This document shows, piece by piece, positions 18,623 to 29,139 of a stretch of 64,000 nt of DNA. The position numbers and the translations under genes were made by a program. A model generated the notes under the pieces. That model was not told the DNA's origin and did no database searches. It was given only the letters and a program-made list of their open reading frames with translations. The stretch is from the NCBI GenBank assembly GCA_024372495.1, contig CP099977.1:2728001-2792000 (forward strand), written 5' to 3'. Source of the stretch: Pseudarthrobacter sp. Fe7 (GTDB taxonomy: Bacteria; Actinomycetota; Actinomycetes; Actinomycetales; Micrococcaceae). Each line of letters begins with the position of its first letter. Within the stretch, counting starts at the first letter, position 1.

Positions 18623-20074
18623 ATGAGCTCCCCCGATCTGACCCCTGAGGACATCCAGGCCTGCCTCAAGGTCCTGAACACCATCCACGCTTACGACGAG
18701 GAGCACCCGGACTACATCTCGGTGCGCCGCGCCACGGGGAAGATGTTCAAGGCCGTCAAGCGCCACCGCAGGGTCACCAAGCGCGATTCCATCGCCGAAG
18801 CCGACCGCGCCGTGATCGCCCAGACCGCCACCGCTGCCCCGGACCGGATCGATGACGAAACCCGTGGCAACAAGCTGGCTACCTCCGCCACCGGGAACAT
18901 CGCCGGCCACCTCATGCGGTCCCGCCCCTGCTACATCTGCAAGCAGCACTACACGCAGGTGGACGCCTTCTACCACCAGCTCTGTCCCGAATGCGCGGCC
19001 TTCAGCCACAGCAAGCGCGATGCCCGGACCGACCTCAGCGGCCGGCGGGCCCTGCTCACCGGCGGCCGGGCCAAGATCGGAATGTACATCGCCCTCAGGC
19101 TGCTGCGGGATGGGGCACACACCACCATCACCACCCGGTTCCCCAGGGATGCAGCGCGGCGCTTCGCGGCGATGGAAGACAGCGGCGACTGGCTGCACCG
19201 GCTCCGGATCGTGGGCATCGACCTGCGGGATCCCGCCCAGGTCATGGCCCTGACCGATTCCCTCGACCAGGCCGGCCCCCTGGACATCATCATCAACAAC
19301 GCGGCCCAGACCGTGCGCCGGTCGGGCAACGCCTACAAGCCGTTGGTGGACGCTGAGGATGAGCCGCTTCCCGCTGCACTGGAGCAGGCCAACGGCGGCC
19401 CTGAACTGCTGACTTTCGGGCACGCCCATGACAAGCACCCGCTGGCGCTGGCCGGCAGCATCACCGAACACCCAGTCCTGGCCGGCGACGCGATCACCTC
19501 ATTGGCGCTGTCCACCGGGTCCGCTTCGCTGGAGCGCATCGCCTCCGGGACCGCGATCGACGCCGGCGGCCTGGTTCCGGACCTGGCCACGATCAACAGC
19601 TGGACCCAGGTGCTGGACGAAGTGGATCCCCTGGAGATGCTCGAGGTACAGCTCTGCAACGTCACCGCGCCGTTCCTGTTGGTCAGCCGGCTCCGCGGCG
19701 CCATGAAGCGGTCCACGGCGCGGCGCAAATACATCGTGAACGTCTCCGCCATGGAAGGCCAGTTCTCCCGCGCCTACAAGGGGCCCGGCCACCCGCATAC
19801 CAACATGGCCAAGGCCGCGCTGAACATGATGACCCGCACCAGCGCCCAGGAGATGCTGGATTCGGACGGCATCCTGATGACCGCTGTAGACACCGGCTGG
19901 ATCACCGACGAACGTCCGCACTTCACCAAGGTCCGGCTGATGGAGGAAGGCTTCCACGCACCCCTGGACCTGGTGGACGGCGCGGCCCGCGTTTACGATC
20001 CCATCGTCATGGGCGAGCAGGGTGAGGACCAGTACGGCGTCTTCCTGAAGGATTACAAGCCCAGCCCCTGGTGA
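18623..20074 (+). CDS. SDR-family oxidoreductase with N-terminal helical/zinc-ribbon extension; canonical Tyr absent
   Basis: 483 residues. The first 100 residues are helical and basic, followed by a zinc ribbon CYICKQHYT...CPEC (about residues 102-124), then a Rossmann domain (LLTGGRAKIGMYIALRLL, IIINNAAQTVRRSG). The usual YxxxK active-site pair is not intact: the Lys is present in HTNMAKAALNMM, but the position four residues earlier is Thr rather than Tyr. A YKGPGH segment lies a few residues upstream. It belongs to a widespread but uncharacterised SDR subgroup; the substrate is unknown. Monocistronic, behind the glgC hairpin. Confidence 0.8.
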   Translation: MSSPDLTPEDIQACLKVLNTIHAYDEEHPDYISVRRATGKMFKAVKRHRRVTKRDSIAEADRAVIAQTATAAPDRIDDETRGNKLATSATGNIAGHLMRSRPCYICKQHYTQVDAFYHQLCPECAAFSHSKRDARTDLSGRRALLTGGRAKIGMYIALRLLRDGAHTTITTRFPRDAARRFAAMEDSGDWLHRLRIVGIDLRDPAQVMALTDSLDQAGPLDIIINNAAQTVRRSGNAYKPLVDAEDEPLPAALEQANGGPELLTFGHAHDKHPLALAGSITEHPVLAGDAITSLALSTGSASLERIASGTAIDAGGLVPDLATINSWTQVLDEVDPLEMLEVQLCNVTAPFLLVSRLRGAMKRSTARRKYIVNVSAMEGQFSRAYKGPGHPHTNMAKAALNMMTRTSAQEMLDSDGILMTAVDTGWITDERPHFTKVRLMEEGFHAPLDLVDGAARVYDPIVMGEQGEDQYGVFLKDYKPSPW

Positions 20075-20092
20075 TGGGCGTATGCTCACGGC

Positions 20093-20560
20093 ATGAGCAA
20101 CGAGTCATCCAGCCAAGTGCAGAAACTTGAACACCACGAATGCTGGGCACTGCTGCGGACGGTGTCTGTGGGAAGGCTGGCCGTCCTCGTCGATGGCCGG
20201 CCGGACATCTTCCCGGTCAACTTCACGGTCGACGGCGGCACGCTGGTGTTCAGGACGGCCCAGGGAACCAAACTGTCCGCTGCCTCCGGCGACGCCCCTG
20301 TGGCGGTGGAGGCGGACGGAGTGGACCCTGACACGGGCCTGGCGTGGAGCGTGGTGGTCAAAGGTACGGCTGCCCTGGTCAAGAGCACTGAGGAAGTGCT
20401 GGAGACGTCCCGCCTGTACCTCTTCCCGTGGCAGGCGGGACGCAAGGACGCGTTCGTCCGCATTACCCCGGACACCGTCACGGGCCGCCGCTTCAAGGTC
20501 ACCGATCCCATGACCTGGTGGACCCAGATCAGCGGCTCTGCCAAGGCATCACAGGAATAG
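20093..20560 (+). CDS. Pyridoxamine 5'-phosphate oxidase-fold flavin/F420-binding protein
   Basis: 155 residues of the split beta-barrel family: CWALLRTVSVGRLAVLVDGR, FPVNFTVDGGTLVFRTAQGT, then VVVKGTAALV and FPWQAGRKDAFVRI. Such proteins bind FMN or F420 and act as small reductases or oxidases; the substrate is not predictable here. ATG 20093, 19 bases after the SDR stop. Its 3' end overlaps the convergent transglutaminase gene by 12 bases. Confidence 0.8.
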   Translation: MSNESSSQVQKLEHHECWALLRTVSVGRLAVLVDGRPDIFPVNFTVDGGTLVFRTAQGTKLSAASGDAPVAVEADGVDPDTGLAWSVVVKGTAALVKSTEEVLETSRLYLFPWQAGRKDAFVRITPDTVTGRRFKVTDPMTWWTQISGSAKASQE

Positions 20561-21460
20561 GCCGACGGCTGATTCCCCGGCCCGCGAAGGCCGGGGAACG
20601 TGCCGGGTCAGGCGAGCCTGGGTGATCTCCACGCTGACCTTCAGGGCCGAGCCGCCGCCCCCTGACAGGATGCCCTTGAGCGGTGGCACGTCCCGGTAAT
20701 CCCTGCCCCGGGCCACGGTGACGTGGAAGTCACCGGCAGGTTTGTGGTTGGTGGGGTCCCAGCTGCGCCAGTCACCGTCCCACCATTCGAGCCAGGCGTG
20801 CGACTGCCCGGCCACGGTCCCGCCGATTCCGGCGCTGGAGCGCGGGTGGAGGTAGCCGGAGACGTAGCGGGCCGGGATACCGCAGCTGCGCAGCGCACCG
20901 ATGGCCAGGTGCGCCAGGTCCTGGCATACGCCCTTGCGCTGGCCCCAGGCTTCCTCCGCGTTGGTGGTGACGGCTGTGGAGCCGGACATGTACGTCATCT
21001 CACCGCGCATCCAGGCGAAGACGGCCATGGCTGCCTCGTGCGGGTTCTTGCCTGCCACGACGTCCGGGATGATGCCCAGGACTTCCCCGCCCGGACCGCT
21101 CAGCCGGGACTGCGGCAGCCAGTCGCTGAACGCGTCAAGGGTCTCCGGGGACGCCAGGTCGTCCCAGCCCACGATGTCAGCCTCCGCAGGGATCTTCTCC
21201 GCCCTGTGCACCTCAACGGTGATGTTGGAGACCACTTCGAGGTTCTCGTGCGGCATCTGCATGTCGAATGCAGTCACCCGGGTTCCCCAGTAGTCGCGGT
21301 ACGTGCTCACCGAAGCCTGCGACGGGGAAACCTTCACCACGGATTCGAGCACCACCTGCTGCGAATCCGTCAGCGGCGTCATCCGTGCCTCGTTGTAGGA
21401 CAGGGTCACCCGCTTGTTGTACTTGTAGGCCGTCCTGTGGACGATGCTCAACCGGGTCAT
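20549..21460 (-). CDS. Transglutaminase-like cysteine protease-fold protein (COG1305)
   Basis: 303 residues. The N-terminal beta domain (RLSIVHRTAYKYNKRVTLSY) is followed by the transglutaminase core with the catalytic Cys in KGVCQDLAHLAIGALRSCG, the His in QSHAWLEWW and the Asp in SWDPTNHK, so the catalytic triad is complete. Last gene of a three-gene operon with the alpha-E and ATP-grasp proteins; its start overlaps the alpha-E stop by 4 bases. Conserved neighbourhoods of this kind have been proposed to make and process a peptide-like product, but no product is known. Confidence 0.88.
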   Translation of the reverse strand: MTRLSIVHRTAYKYNKRVTLSYNEARMTPLTDSQQVVLESVVKVSPSQASVSTYRDYWGTRVTAFDMQMPHENLEVVSNITVEVHRAEKIPAEADIVGWDDLASPETLDAFSDWLPQSRLSGPGGEVLGIIPDVVAGKNPHEAAMAVFAWMRGEMTYMSGSTAVTTNAEEAWGQRKGVCQDLAHLAIGALRSCGIPARYVSGYLHPRSSAGIGGTVAGQSHAWLEWWDGDWRSWDPTNHKPAGDFHVTVARGRDYRDVPPLKGILSGGGGSALKVSVEITQARLTRHVPRPSRAGESAVGLFL

Positions 21461-22383
21461 GACACTTCTCCCACCCAGGCGAGTTCGTCCGCCTGATTGA
21501 AGTACTTACGGGAAATGGCATCCGAGGCCTGGGACACCGCCTTCTGCACCCGTTCCATGTGCTCGGGCAGTTCGGACATCAGGTCATCTGTCCGGTGGAA
21601 CTCCAGGAAGGTCCGCGCCTGGCCCACGATGCGGCGGGCGTCGTTGATGAAGCCCACCCGCTGCGCGGACGGGTCCAGCTTGGCCAGGCACTCGTCCGCG
21701 TCCCGCAGCGCATACACGATCGACCGCGGGAACAGGCGGTCAAGGAGCAGGAATTCGGCGGCGTGCTGGTCGCCGAACGCTGCGCGGCGGGTGCGGAGGA
21801 AGGATTCGTAGGCGCCGGCGCAGCGGAGCATGTTCACCCAGGACATGCCGGCGGAGAGCACGTCCCGGGTGGAGAGCATCCGGGCCGTCATGTCCGCGCG
21901 CTCCAGGGAACGGCCCAGCACCAGGAAAAGCCAGCTATCGTCATGGCTCACCGTGGTATCGGCAAGGCCGCTGACCATGGCCGTGCGCTCCAGGGTCCAG
22001 TTGCAGAACCGGTAGGTGCCCACCACGTCCTTGCGGTGCTGGCTCAGCCCGTAGTAGGTGGTGTTCAGGCTCTCCCACAGCCCGGAAGACACCGTCTCCC
22101 GTGCACGGCGGGCGTTCTCGCGGGCAGCGCCCAGTGAACCGGCAATGGACGTGGCGCTGGTCTTGTCATAGGCCAGCGCATGGAGCAGCTCCGGCAGGCC
22201 GAAATCCTCGCTCTGCGGTTTGGCTCCCATGACCGCCAGAAGTTCCTGCGCCACGCTTTTGCGTTCCTCCATGGGGAGGTGGTTCAGGCGTTCCAGGTGG
22301 ACATCCAAAATGCGGGCGGTACCGTCCGCCCGCTCCACGTAGCGGCCGATCCAAAACAAGGACTCGGCAATACGGCTAAGCAT
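21457..22383 (-). CDS. Alpha-E domain protein (DUF403, COG2307)
   Basis: 308 residues, almost entirely alpha-helical, starting MLSRIAESLFWIGRYVERAD, the family's hallmark N-terminus. Conserved Arg/Asp-rich helices follow (LERADMTARML and DDSWLFLVLGRSLE). The biochemical function is unknown; the domain nearly always travels with the circularly permuted ATP-grasp and transglutaminase proteins, as here. About 60 bases separate it from the upstream ATP-grasp gene. Confidence 0.88.
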   Translation of the reverse strand: MLSRIAESLFWIGRYVERADGTARILDVHLERLNHLPMEERKSVAQELLAVMGAKPQSEDFGLPELLHALAYDKTSATSIAGSLGAARENARRARETVSSGLWESLNTTYYGLSQHRKDVVGTYRFCNWTLERTAMVSGLADTTVSHDDSWLFLVLGRSLERADMTARMLSTRDVLSAGMSWVNMLRCAGAYESFLRTRRAAFGDQHAAEFLLLDRLFPRSIVYALRDADECLAKLDPSAQRVGFINDARRIVGQARTFLEFHRTDDLMSELPEHMERVQKAVSQASDAISRKYFNQADELAWVGEVS

Positions 22384-22443
22384 TCGCGGCTACCTCCTGC
22401 GCGCCCGGAACGTTGTAAGGGAATGGCCCGACGGCGGCGCGGC

Positions 22444-23999
22444 TCACTGCTGCTGCTCCGACTGGCGGTCGCGCCAGTTGCTTTCCACCGGCCACACGGA
22501 AACCCGTTCACGGACCGTGACGGACTGGCGGGGTACGGTCTCCACCGGCATCTGGGGTGAATCGGCAAGGACCCAGGTGTCCTTGGATCCACCGCCCTGG
22601 CTGGAGTTCACGATCAGGGACCCTTCCTTCAATGCAACACGGGTCAGGCCGCCCGGGAGCACCCAGACGTCGTCGCCGTCGTTGACGGCAAAAGGCCGCA
22701 GGTCAACGTGGCGGGGACCGAATTTGTCACCGCCCAGGGTGGGAACGGTGGAGAGCTGGAGCACCGGCTGGGCAATCCAGCCGCGGGGATCGGCGATGAT
22801 CCGCTGGCGGAGGGCGTCCAGTTCGTCCGTGGAGGCGTCGGGGCCGATGACCAGGCCCTTGCCGCCGGAGCCATCCACCGGCTTGACCACCAGTTCCGCA
22901 AGGTTGTCCAGGGTGTACTCCCGGGCTTCCTTCTCCTCGAGGCGGAAGGTGTCCACGTTGGCGATGATGGGCTCCTCGCTGAGGTAGTAGCGGATCAGGT
23001 CAGGGACGTAACTGTAAACCAGTTTGTCGTCCGCTACGCCATTGCCCACCGCGTTGGCGATGGTGACGCCGCCGGCGCGGGCGGCGTTGACCAGGCCTGG
23101 GCAGCCCAGCATCGAGTCGGACCGGAACTGCAGCGGGTCCAGGAAGTCGTCGTCGATCCGCTTGTAGATGACGTCCACGCGCTGTTCGCCGGCCGTCGTG
23201 CGCATGTACACGCGGTTTCCGCGGCAGATGAGGTCGCGGCCCTCCACCAGTTCCACGCCCATGAGGCCGGCCAGGAGGGTGTGCTCGAAGTAGGCGCTGT
23301 TGAACACGCCGGGGGTCAGGACGACGACGGTGGGATCATCAACGCCGGCAGGTGCGGTTTTGCGCAGGGCCGAGAGCAGCCGGCGCGGGTACTCCTCAAC
23401 GGGCCGGATAAGTTGCTGCCCGAATGCCTCAGGCAGGCCCTTGGCCATGGCCCGCCGGTTCTCCAGCACGTAGCTGACGCCGGACGGGACGCGGACGTTG
23501 TCCTCCAGGACCCGGAAGGTGCCGGCGGCGTCACGTACCACGTCGATGCCGGAGATGTGGACCCGGACCCCGCCTGCCGGTTCGAAACCGTGGACCTGCC
23601 GGTGGAAGTGGGCGCTGGTGGTCACGAGCGGCGCGGAATCACGCCGTCGGCCACCACGGTCATTTTGTCGTAGACGTCGTTCAGGAAGGCTTCCAGGGCG
23701 CGGACACGCTGGGCCACACCGCGTTCCAGGACGTCCCACTCCGCCGCGGGGATGACCCGGGGCACGATGTCGAGGGGGAAGGGGCGTTCCTCGCCCGCGT
23801 AGTCGAACGTGACCCCACGGTCCAGGAACGTGCGGGCCATGGAATCGGCGCGTGCGCTGACGTCCGCCAGGGAGAGTTTCCGGAGCGCCTCCGCCACCTG
23901 CCCGTACGAGTCCCTGGCCTGCTGCCCGGGAGCGAACATCTCGTCGTAGGCTCCGGTGCGGCCGGCGGCCTCGGAGTAATCCTGGAATAGGTCTGACAT
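22444..23999 (-). CDS. Circularly permuted type 2 ATP-grasp protein (COG2308), frameshifted
   Basis: 518 residues after repair. The first 120 residues (MSDLFQDYSEAAGRTGAYDE) and the main body (GIDVVRDAAGTFRVLEDNVR, then VVKPVDGSGGKGLVIGPDAS with the ATP-binding Lys/Gly loop) lie in different frames. Adding one G near 23633 (CGCCGCTCG to CGCCGGCTCG on the minus strand) joins them as PRRLVTTSAH. ATP-grasp enzymes activate carboxylates for ligation; the permuted family is thought to form peptide bonds. ATG 23999 is preferred; an extension to 24044 (MAVMNSKQ) is possible. Confidence 0.88.
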
Positions 24000-24112
24000 G
24001 TCCAATAGCCAACCATCTTTTTGTTTCGAGTTCATTACTGCCATCCATTCTGGTGTGTTGTCGCCGGCAGTCCGGTTCGTACTTTACTGGCCTCTTCGTG
24101 CACAGTAGGTGA

Positions 24113-25171
24113 GTGCCAAGCAGCAGAAGCCTTCCCGAGCCGGGCCACGGCGGTTTCCGCCCGCTTGTGGCGCGGCTGGTTCCGGGGCTGGTGACGGCGG
24201 CGGCCGCCGTTGAGTTGGCGTTCCTGGTGCACGCGCTGCTGCCCGCATTGCCCGCGATGACCCTGGCCGTTGTCCTGGGTGTCCTGGCCGCCAACCTTCC
24301 GGGCGCAGCCGCGTGGACAGGAGGCCGGGCCCGCGCGGGACTGGACTTCGCGGGCAAGCACCTGATGCGCGGCGGCATCGTTCTCCTTGGCCTCAAAGTC
24401 AGCGTGATGGACGTCCTTGGCCTGGGGTGGCCGGCGCTGGTCCTGATCGTGGCCGTGGTGGCCGCCAGTTTTGGCGGGACCTACGCGATCTCGCGGCTGT
24501 TCCGCCTCCCGCCGGTGACCTCGCTCCTGGTGGCTACAGGGTTCTCCATCTGCGGGGCGTCGGCCATCGGCGCCATTGCCGCAGTCCGCCGTATCCGGCA
24601 CGCCGAAACCGTGCTGCCGGTGGCCCTGGTGACGCTCTGCGGAACGCTCGCCATCGGCGTCCTGCCCCTCCTGGCCCACCCCTTGGGATTGACGGCCACG
24701 GTATTCGGCGCCTGGACCGGCGCCTCCGTCCATGATGTTGGCCAGGTGGTGGCCACGGCGCAAACCGCGGGGACCGCCGCCCTGGCGATCGCCGTCGTCG
24801 TCAAACTCACCCGGGTGCTGCTGCTGGCGCCTGTTGCTGCCCTGGCGGGTGCGCACCACAGGAAAGGTGCGCGGGCAATTGGCGCCGCCGATGGGACCAC
24901 CTCGAAAATGCCGCCGGTGGTGCCGCTGTTCGTCGTGGGCTTCGTGGCCATGGTGGCCCTGCGGTCCACTGGGTGGCTGGGCCCAGCCTGGCTTGAAGCC
25001 GGTAGCACCCTGCAGGACATCCTCCTGGGTGCGGCCCTGTTCGGGCTGGGTTCGGCGGTACGGATCCGCAGCCTCCTGCATACAGGAGGGCAGGCGCTTC
25101 TGGCTGCGCTGGCCTCGTGGCTCCTGATCGCCGTGCTGGGCCTGGCGGCGGCCTTCCTGATCGCCGGCTGA
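24113..25171 (+). CDS. YeiH/UPF0324 family putative sulfate/anion exporter
   Basis: 352 residues with about ten hydrophobic spans. Family motifs include LDFAGKHLMRGGIVLLGLKV, FSICGASAIGAIAAV and WTGASVHDVGQVVATAQTAG. The family is annotated as putative sulfate exporters, with weak experimental support. GTG 24113 start. Divergent from the ATP-grasp operon. The short gap to pepN (23 bases) would allow co-transcription. Confidence 0.85.
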   Translation: MPSSRSLPEPGHGGFRPLVARLVPGLVTAAAAVELAFLVHALLPALPAMTLAVVLGVLAANLPGAAAWTGGRARAGLDFAGKHLMRGGIVLLGLKVSVMDVLGLGWPALVLIVAVVAASFGGTYAISRLFRLPPVTSLLVATGFSICGASAIGAIAAVRRIRHAETVLPVALVTLCGTLAIGVLPLLAHPLGLTATVFGAWTGASVHDVGQVVATAQTAGTAALAIAVVVKLTRVLLLAPVAALAGAHHRKGARAIGAADGTTSKMPPVVPLFVVGFVAMVALRSTGWLGPAWLEAGSTLQDILLGAALFGLGSAVRIRSLLHTGGQALLAALASWLLIAVLGLAAAFLIAG

Positions 25172-25194
25172 GTGGGCCGTGATTAGATAGCCAG

Positions 25195-27854
25195 GTGCCA
25201 CTTGAGAATCTGCAGCGCCGCGAAGCCGCCGAACGTTCAGCCCTGATCAGCACCACCAGCTACGACGTCTCCCTGGATGTGCGGCAAGCGGCGGACCCTG
25301 CAGTTCCCGGTTACACGAGCCGCAGCGTCATCACGTTCACGGCCGTTCCGGGAGCCAGCACCTTCCTGGATTTCATTGCCGGCGAGGTGCACAGCGTGCT
25401 GCTCAACGGTAAGGCCCTGTCGGTGGAGGACGTGGTGGACGGCGCCCGGATCACGCTGAAGAACCTGAAGGCCGAGAACCAGGTCACCGTCACCGGAACA
25501 GCCCTGTACAGCCGCTCCGGTGAGGGCATGCACCGGTTCGTGGACCCCGCCGACGGCGAGACCTACCTGTACACGCAGTATGAGCCCGCGGATGCGCGGC
25601 GCGTGTTCGCCAACTTCGAACAGCCCGACCTCAAGGCGACATTCACCTTCCACGTGATGGCTCCGGCCGGGTGGACCGTGGCTTCCAACGGCGCCGAGGT
25701 GAACCGCACCCTGCTGACCAGCGACCCCGCCACCGCTTGCTGGGACTTCGCCACCACCCTGCCCATGTCCACGTACATCACCACCGTCCTGGCCGGCCCC
25801 TACAACAGGGCCGAGGACCGCTGGCAGTCAACGCTCGACGACGGCACCCGCCTTGACGTCCCGCTGGCCCTCTACTGCCGCGCATCCATGGCGGAGTCCT
25901 TCGACGACGAACAGCTTTTTGCCCTCACCAAGAAGGGCCTGGACTTCTTCAACCGCCTCTTCGACTTCCCGTACCCGTGGGGCAAATACGACCAGGCGTT
26001 CGTGCCCGAGTACAACCTCGGTGCCATGGAGAACCCCGGGCTGGTCACGTTTACGGAGAGCTACGTCTTCACCTCCCGCGCCACCGATGCCCAGTACCAG
26101 TCGCGGGCCAACACCCTGATGCACGAGATGGCGCACATGTGGTTCGGGGACCTGGTGACCATGCAGTGGTGGGACGATCTCTGGCTCAAGGAATCGTTCG
26201 CCGACTACATGGGAACCCTGGGTGTGGACCGGGCCACGGACTGGGGCACTGCGTGGGTGAACTTCGCCAACAAGCGCAAGGCCTGGGCGTACGTGCAGGA
26301 CCAGCTCCCCACCACCCATCCCATAGTGGCGGACATCCCGGACCTTGAGGCGGCAAAACAGAATTTCGACGGCATCACCTACGCCAAGGGCGCTTCGGTG
26401 CTCAAACAGCTGGTGGCCTATGTGGGGTTCGATGCGTTCATCGCCGGATCCCGGGAGTATTTCCGGAAGCATGCCTACGGGAACACCTCACTGGGTGACC
26501 TGCTGGCGGCCCTCGGGGACGCATCCGGCAGGGACCTGTCAGGCTGGGCCAGGCAGTGGCTGCAGAGCTCCGGGATCCCCACGCTATCCCTGGACTTCGC
26601 CACGGAAGGCACGGCAGCGGACGACGACGGCCTGCTGGGCGGCGTGGCGATCGTCCAGGAGGCAACGGACCCGGTCACAGGACGGGATGAGCTGCGTCCG
26701 CACCGCCTCCGGGTTGGTTCCTACGATTTTGACGGGGACGGCGCCCTGGTGCGGACCGGGAGCATCGAAACCGACGTGGCTGGAGCCCGGACCGAGCTCG
26801 CCCAGGCTCGCAGGCATGCCGCGGCCCGCGCTCCTGCTGGTCAATGACGACGACCTCACATACGCCAAGGTGCGGCTGGATCCGGCGTCACTGGCGACGG
26901 TCCGCGGATCGTTGGACCGGATCACCGACCCCATGGCCCGCGCCCTGTGCTGGACGGCGCTCTGGAACTCGGCCCGGGACGGCGAAAGTCCCGCCGCCCA
27001 GTACGTTGACGCCGTGGCGGCCTTCGCCCCTGCCGAAACCGGGATAGGCGTCCTGCTGAACATCCTCGACAACGCCGCCACCGCCGTGGAACGCTACTCC
27101 CCTGCAGCCACCCGGGACAGCATCCGCATGGGGTTCCTCGCCGCTGCTGCTGCCGAACTGGACAGAGCCTGCGCCGGGCTCCGACGCACAGCTTGCCTGG
27201 GCGCGCACGCTGGGCACCCTCAGCAGGCATGACGGCGCCCTGCTCCCCGGCTGCGCGGCCTGCTCGATGGCAGCGCTCCCGTGGACGGCCTGGCGGTGGA
27301 CGCGGACCTGCGCTGGCAGCTCTTGCACGCCTTGGCAGCCAATGGCCAGGCGTCCGCAGCCGAGCCTCGACGCCGAACTGGCCCGCGACACCACAGCCTC
27401 CGGCCGGGCAGGGCACGCGACCGCCATGGCGTCCCGCCCCGACCCCGGTGTCAAAGCCCCAGCCTGGGACTCAGCCGTCCACGGGACAGAGCTGTCCAAC
27501 CAGCTTCTGAGCGCCACCATCAGCGGGTTTACCACCGCGCCGCCGGTGCTGCTGGAACGCTATGTGGAGCCCTACTTCGACTGCCTGCGCGCTGTTTGGG
27601 ATGCACGCAGCATCGAAATCGCCAGCCGGATTGTCCGCGGCCTCTACCCCGCAGCCCAGGACCTCGCGGCCGGCGCCCGCCCAGATGATCACCCGGTAGT
27701 GCGGCGGACCGATGCCTGGCTGAACACCAACCGGGACGCGCCGCATGCCCTGCGCCGGATCATCGTCGAGCAGCGCAGCCACCTGCTGCGCGCACTCACC
27801 GCACAGGCCGCCGTCGCTCCCCACCGGCCCCCTAACCTCGCTGCGCTCGGCTAG
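25195..27854 (+). CDS. pepN: Aminopeptidase N (M1 family zinc metallopeptidase), four frameshifts
   Basis: About 885 residues after repair, the normal actinobacterial PepN length. It contains the exopeptidase motif LGAMENPGLVTFTE and zinc site LMHEMAHMWFGD with the third ligand Glu in LKESFADYMG. The C-terminal ERAP1-like helical domain (LVNDDDLTYAKVRLDP onward) is spread over three frames: extra base at 26805-26806 (CCCAGGCTCG for CCCAGCTCG), extra G near 27177, lost G near 27253 and extra C at 27365-27366 (GAGCCTCG). It removes N-terminal residues from peptides in the cytoplasm. GTG 25195 start. Confidence 0.9.
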
Positions 27855-27944
27855 GGCACCCTGCCGGCGTGGGCCCACTCGTCGGGTGCTGAGTAACTGC
27901 CGTTTTGGAGCGCCAGAAGGACAATTACGCAGCAATGGATGGGG

Positions 27945-29042
27945 TTACGGGACGCGGTGCAGCCACTCCTCGGTGCCGAACTTGGCGGCCACCCGGTCCT
28001 TGGCAGCTGCCGGCTCGTGTCCGGCGAGCGTTGATGGTGTGGCCCCGTATCGCTCGCTGAAGACCTCGATCATTGCCTCGATGATGGCCGTGCGGGCCAG
28101 GCCGGTCTGGCGGCGGAGCGGATCCACGCGCTTCTTGGCGCTGCGGGTGCCCTTGTCGGACAGCTTCTCCTTGCCGATGCGGAGGACCTCGACCATCTTG
28201 TCGGCGTCGATGTCGTAGCTCATGGTGACGTGGTGCAGCATGCCGCCATTGGCAAGACGCTTCTGAGCGGCGCCGCCGATCTTCCCCTGGTCCGTGGCGA
28301 TGTCGTTCAACGGGATGTAGAAGGCGTTGATGCCGATTTTTTCCAGCGCGGCCATGACCCAGGCGTCAAGGAACGGGTAGGAGTCGGCGAAGCTCAGTCC
28401 GTCCACCAGGGTCTGTGGCAAGTAGAGCGAGTAGGTGATGCAGTTGCCGGCCTCCATGAACATCGCTCCCCCGCCGCTGATCCGGCGGACCACGTTGATG
28501 CCGTGCCTGGCCACGCCCTCGGGATCCACCTCGTTCTGCACGGACTGGAAGCTGCCGATGACCACCGATGGTTCCTGCCAGTCCCAGAACCGCAGGGTGG
28601 GCGTGCGCGCCCCCGCTCCAACGGCCTCGGTGAGCACCTCGTCAAGGGCAACATTGATTTCGGTGGGAAGCACGGTGGGCCCGATGACGTTCCACTCGTG
28701 GTCTCCCCAGGAGGTGGCTTTCGCCAGGGCACGCCGGACGGCCACGGCCACGGCGTCGGCGGAGAAGCCGAACAGCACCGCTCCGGCGGGCAGGGCGGCG
28801 GTGACGCCCGCCGCCAGGTCTGCGGCAGGCGTGGTGTCCGGGAGGCCGGTCAGCGCGCGGTTGATTTCCGCGAGGGCCTCGTCCGGTTCCAGGAAGAAGT
28901 CACCGCTGACCGAGACGTCCGCCAGCGCGCCGTCCACCACGGCGAGGTCCACCACCACCAGCTTGCCGCCGGGGACCTTGTACTCGCCGTGCAGGCGCTG
29001 GTTGCTGGCGGCATCATGGGCGAAGAAACGCGGCTCGGTCAT
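27945..29042 (-). CDS. lplA: Lipoate--protein ligase A family protein
   Basis: 365 residues. The biotin/lipoate ligase catalytic domain has the RRISGGGAMFMEAGNCITYS motif and the lipoyl-AMP loop KIGGAAQKRLANGG with its Lys. An additional N-terminal domain of about 110 residues (KLVVVDLAVVDGALADVSVSG, resembling the LplA accessory C-terminal domain) precedes it, a permuted arrangement seen in actinobacteria. It would salvage lipoate onto E2 subunits. ATG 29042 (MTEPRF) is chosen over ATG 29051. Confidence 0.85.
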   Translation of the reverse strand: MTEPRFFAHDAASNQRLHGEYKVPGGKLVVVDLAVVDGALADVSVSGDFFLEPDEALAEINRALTGLPDTTPAADLAAGVTAALPAGAVLFGFSADAVAVAVRRALAKATSWGDHEWNVIGPTVLPTEINVALDEVLTEAVGAGARTPTLRFWDWQEPSVVIGSFQSVQNEVDPEGVARHGINVVRRISGGGAMFMEAGNCITYSLYLPQTLVDGLSFADSYPFLDAWVMAALEKIGINAFYIPLNDIATDQGKIGGAAQKRLANGGMLHHVTMSYDIDADKMVEVLRIGKEKLSDKGTRSAKKRVDPLRRQTGLARTAIIEAMIEVFSERYGATPSTLAGHEPAAAKDRVAAKFGTEEWLHRVP

Positions 29043-29085
29043 GCTTCCCATCCTGCCCCAGAAATCAGGTGCGCGGTTAAACGCA

Positions 29086-29117
29086 GGAGGCCCGCACCGT
29101 CTCCGGTGCGGGCCTCC
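29086..29117. terminator. Terminator hairpin downstream of rpmE2
   Basis: A perfect 14-bp stem: GGAGGCCCGCACCG (29086-29099) and CGGTGCGGGCCTCC (29104-29117) with a 4-base loop. It lies 22 bases past the L31 stop codon on the minus strand. Confidence 0.75.
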
Positions 29118-29139
29118 AACACAAGCTTGGGCGAAGGAA

